Shown here one piece after another: positions 6,703-8,881 of a stretch of DNA of 8,881 bases. Both the position numbers and the translations under genes were made by a program. The first letter of the stretch is position 1, and each line of letters begins with the position of its first letter. This DNA comes from JBBTDV01 sp038042605 (GTDB lineage: Bacteria > Bdellovibrionota > UBA1018). The notes under the pieces are model-generated. The model was not told where the DNA came from, searched no databases, and saw only the letters and a list, made by a program, of their open reading frames with translations. The stretch covers positions 1 to 8,881 of the forward strand of contig CAYHPW010000081.1 of assembly GCA_964358645.1 (NCBI GenBank), read 5' to 3'.

Positions 6703-8400
6703 ATGGCAAAACACCTCAAGAACCGTATTGACGCGGCAGAAGGCCGTATTGCCTGCGATCTGGTGATAAGAAATGCGGAATATCTAAATATCTTCACATG
6801 CGAATGGTCAAACGGTGAAATCGCGATAGCCGACGGTGCGATAGTAGCGCTTGAGCCGGGCCTTCATGGGCGCAGGTACTTCGACGCCAAAGGCAAGACG
6901 ATCGTTCCAGGTTTTATCGACGCCCATGTACATGTTGAAAGTTCACTAATGACGCCGCGGCATTTTGAGGAAGCCATCCTCCCCCACGGCACGACATCCG
7001 CCGTCTGTGACCCGCATGAGCTGGCCAATGTCGCTGGCATCAAGGGGATAAGTTATTTCTTGAATTCTGCGGACAAGCTGACAATGGATTTATGGGTTAT
7101 GTTAAGTTCGTGCGTTCCGGCCACTGATATGGAAACCAACGGTGGTGGTATTATTAAAGCGGCTGATCTGCTGCCGTTTATCACCCATCCAAGACAGCTC
7201 GGTCTTGCCGAAATGATGAATTATCCAGGCGTACTTTCCGCACAGGAAGATGTCACAGAAAAGCTAGCGGCATTCCAGCAAATGCCAATAGACGGGCATT
7301 CACCGCTAGTTAGGGGAAGTGCGCTGTCCGCATATGCATCAAGCGGTATTTCAACTTGTCACGAGTCATCCACCGCAGACGAAGCCAAAGAAAAATTGCA
7401 AAAAGGAATTTCAATCTGGATCAGGGAAGGAAGCGTTGCAAAAGATCTGCAGTCACTGGCACCGATACTGACGCTTGCAACTTCAACTAATATAGGTTTT
7501 TGCACGGACGACCGCAACCCGGTGGATATCGCACGGGAAGGACACATTGACCACATAGTTAGAAGTGCCATCCGATTTGGTGTACCTATGGAAATCGCCT
7601 ATCGATGCGCCTCATGGACTCCGGCTAGACATTATGGCTTGGATCGCGGCTTTAACCGCGTTGGAGCAATCGCGCCTGGTTACAGCGCTGATCTCGTGAT
7701 CCTGGATAATGCCCAGACCTGCGCCATTTCAAGCGTGTTAAAACGTGGTGTTTGGATATCGGAACTGGATCGTTCCCGCTCTGACTTGCTCCAGGAATCC
7801 GTATCCGGCCTAAGAAACACTGTACGGGTAAGGATACCAGAAGCACACGAGCTTGAAGGCCCGAAGGGAAGAGTCAATGTCATAGGTGCCGTGGAAAATA
7901 AAATCATCACCCAAAAGCTTGTCTTAAATCATGATTCATGCGGAGTCGCAAAACTCTCGGTTCTTGAGCGGTACGGCAACGGGCACCCACCCGCCAATGC
8001 GTATGTTTCAGGCTTCGGCGACAGCTTGCATGGAGCTATCTCATCGAGCGTGGGGCATGACAGCCATAACCTCATCGTGGTTGGCGATAAAACCACTGAT
8101 ATGCGTGTTGCGCTTGCCGCTATCGCTGAGATGGGCGGCGGCTTCGCAGTTGTGCAAAACGGCTATGTCCTTGCAAAACTAGCCCTGCCATTCGGCGGAC
8201 TCATGTCAGACCAAGCCCAAGCGCGCGTACGCTCGGAATTGCAGCGCCTCAGGGAAGCCAGCCAGTCCATAGGTTGCCCGCTCGGTGAGCCGTTTCTGCA
8301 ACTTGCTTTTTTAAGCTTGCCAGTGATCCCTTCGCTCAAGCTTACAGACAAAGGCTTGGTGGATGTCGACAGATTTCAGATAGTCCCTGTATCGGTGTGA
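6703..8400 (+). CDS. ade: Adenine deaminase
   Basis: This enzyme of the amidohydrolase superfamily converts adenine to hypoxanthine and ammonia in purine salvage and breakdown, using a dinuclear metal centre. From the ATG at 6703 the product has 565 residues, near the 577-588 of the characterised Bacillus and E. coli enzymes. The metal-binding HxH lies at His75/His77 (PGFIDAHVHVESS). It is followed by DPHELANV (His105), LAEMMN (Glu170), DGHSP (His199), CHES (His220) and the catalytic-type acidic pair CTDDR (Asp269/270). The C-terminal domain typical of this family contains GHDSHNLIVVG and AEMGGGFAVV. I prefer ATG 6703 because MAKHLKNRIDAAEG aligns with the usual family N-terminus. An ATG at 6664 and a TTG at 6625 are in frame but would add atypical sequence. 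No start has a strong ribosome site. The 3' end overlaps the convergent DedA gene by 25 bases. Confidence 0.95.
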   Translation: MAKHLKNRIDAAEGRIACDLVIRNAEYLNIFTCEWSNGEIAIADGAIVALEPGLHGRRYFDAKGKTIVPGFIDAHVHVESSLMTPRHFEEAILPHGTTSAVCDPHELANVAGIKGISYFLNSADKLTMDLWVMLSSCVPATDMETNGGGIIKAADLLPFITHPRQLGLAEMMNYPGVLSAQEDVTEKLAAFQQMPIDGHSPLVRGSALSAYASSGISTCHESSTADEAKEKLQKGISIWIREGSVAKDLQSLAPILTLATSTNIGFCTDDRNPVDIAREGHIDHIVRSAIRFGVPMEIAYRCASWTPARHYGLDRGFNRVGAIAPGYSADLVILDNAQTCAISSVLKRGVWISELDRSRSDLLQESVSGLRNTVRVRIPEAHELEGPKGRVNVIGAVENKIITQKLVLNHDSCGVAKLSVLERYGNGHPPANAYVSGFGDSLHGAISSSVGHDSHNLIVVGDKTTDMRVALAAIAEMGGGFAVVQNGYVLAKLALPFGGLMSDQAQARVRSELQRLREASQSIGCPLGEPFLQLAFLSLPVIPSLKLTDKGLVDVDRFQIVPVSV

Positions 8401-8881
8401 CGTGACGAGTGGTTCTTAAACCACATCACTAAGACATAAAGAGCGCCAAGTATAAGCACGGCTCCAACAAACCAATGCAGTTTTTCCTTCATTACGGAAA
8501 TCATTGCTTCCGGGGATTGAAGAAGCTCCGGCCTGTTACCTATAACTTCCTGGCCGAACCACGCGAGGATAGCGCACCATAAACCTGCTCCAATGGTGGT
8601 AGCCGCACTGAAACGCCAAAATGGCATGCAAAACGCGCCAGCCGGTATTGAGATTAGATGCCTCACCACCGGCAGCAATCTTGCCCAAAAAATTCCGGCG
8701 GTCCCGAACCTTGTTACCCATTGCTTTGCCAACTGCAACTTGGCCGGTGGCAGGAAAAAATATTTCCCGTAGCGTTCGAGAATCGGAAAGCCTATCCACT
8801 TTGAAACTAAATAATTTATTGCCGAGACGAAATAGCTACCCGCGGTGCCGGCTATTACAACACCGGCGAAACTCATCTTCC
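8376..8881 (-). CDS. DedA/VTT-domain membrane protein (5' end outside the window)
   Basis: This is a DedA-family (SNARE-associated, VTT domain) inner-membrane protein. Members support envelope homeostasis, and some act as lipid scramblases/flippases for undecaprenyl phosphate or phosphatidylethanolamine. The visible part has a Gly/Ala-rich segment (GVVIAGTAGSYFVSAINYLV), the signature FWARLLPVVRHLISIPAGAF with its conserved R-x-x-P-x-x-R core, an amphipathic to hydrophobic stretch beginning MPFWRFSAATTIGAGLW, and a final membrane helix (WFVGAVLILGALYVLVMWF) before a short basic tail. The frame stays open past the ATG at 8874-8876 to the edge. Family members usually have about 30-50 more N-terminal residues, including a PSE motif, so this is a 5'-truncated view and not a start. 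It converges on the adenine deaminase gene with a 25-base overlap. Specific substrate unknown. Confidence 0.9.
   Translation of the reverse strand, partial: KMSFAGVVIAGTAGSYFVSAINYLVSKWIGFPILERYGKYFFLPPAKLQLAKQWVTRFGTAGIFWARLLPVVRHLISIPAGAFCMPFWRFSAATTIGAGLWCAILAWFGQEVIGNRPELLQSPEAMISVMKEKLHWFVGAVLILGALYVLVMWFKNHSSRHTDTGTI
8409..8424. repeat. Short inverted repeat past the adenine deaminase stop
   Basis: GTGGTT (8409-8414) pairs perfectly with AACCAC (8419-8424) around a four-base loop, nine bases after the adenine deaminase stop and within the last codons of the DedA gene. There is no T run on either side. It could slow convergent transcription, but it may simply reflect coding sequence. 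Confidence 0.25.

Noticed and set aside
8536..8799. An 87-codon open frame on the minus strand within the DedA gene
   Set aside because: It lies in another frame of a clearly recognisable DedA protein and shows no membrane or domain pattern of its own.
1..8881. A defence island, CRISPR array, retron or other novel multigene system
   Set aside because: No regularly spaced repeats, reverse transcriptase, nuclease, toxin-antitoxin pair or helicase is visible. The genes are mostly recognisable housekeeping or envelope functions.

Overview
The window comes from a Gram-negative bacterium, most likely a proteobacterium. The evidence is a lipobox secretion signal, a CCA-encoding tRNA-Glu of the Escherichia coli type, MscS and DedA membrane proteins, and a moderate base composition. 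A gammaproteobacterium is my best guess, but the sequence alone does not settle the lineage and a Bdellovibrio-like organism cannot be excluded.

Left edge (1-680): the 3' end of a large serine recombinase gene runs rightwards into the 3' half of an oppositely oriented tRNA-Glu(UUC) gene. Its last 18 codons and its stop are the antisense of the tRNA. This is the layout expected for one end of an element integrated at a tRNA 3' end, with the element extending to the left out of the window and ordinary chromosome to the right.

Centre left (681-4795): a single very large gene on the minus strand encodes a secreted, lipid-anchored subtilisin-type (S8) protease of about 1300 residues. The full catalytic set is visible. 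The spacing of its catalytic residues, with a roughly 220-residue insertion between Asp and His, resembles tripeptidyl peptidase II rather than ordinary subtilisins. Its 5' end faces a divergent MscS-type channel gene across a short region with promoter-like sequences.

Centre and right (4796-8400): four genes run rightwards. They encode the MscS channel, a small exported four-cysteine protein of unknown family, a 98-residue cysteine-rich protein made of two DUF1540 units, and adenine deaminase (purine salvage and breakdown). No shared pathway is evident, and short hairpins between genes suggest at least partly independent transcription.

Right edge (8376-8881): a DedA-family membrane protein on the minus strand is cut by the window edge. 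Its 3' end overlaps the 3' end of the adenine deaminase gene by 25 bases.

I found no CRISPR array, insertion sequence, complete phage module or defence cassette. Apart from the recombinase remnant at the tRNA, the window looks like ordinary chromosome, and the protease is its most distinctive feature.
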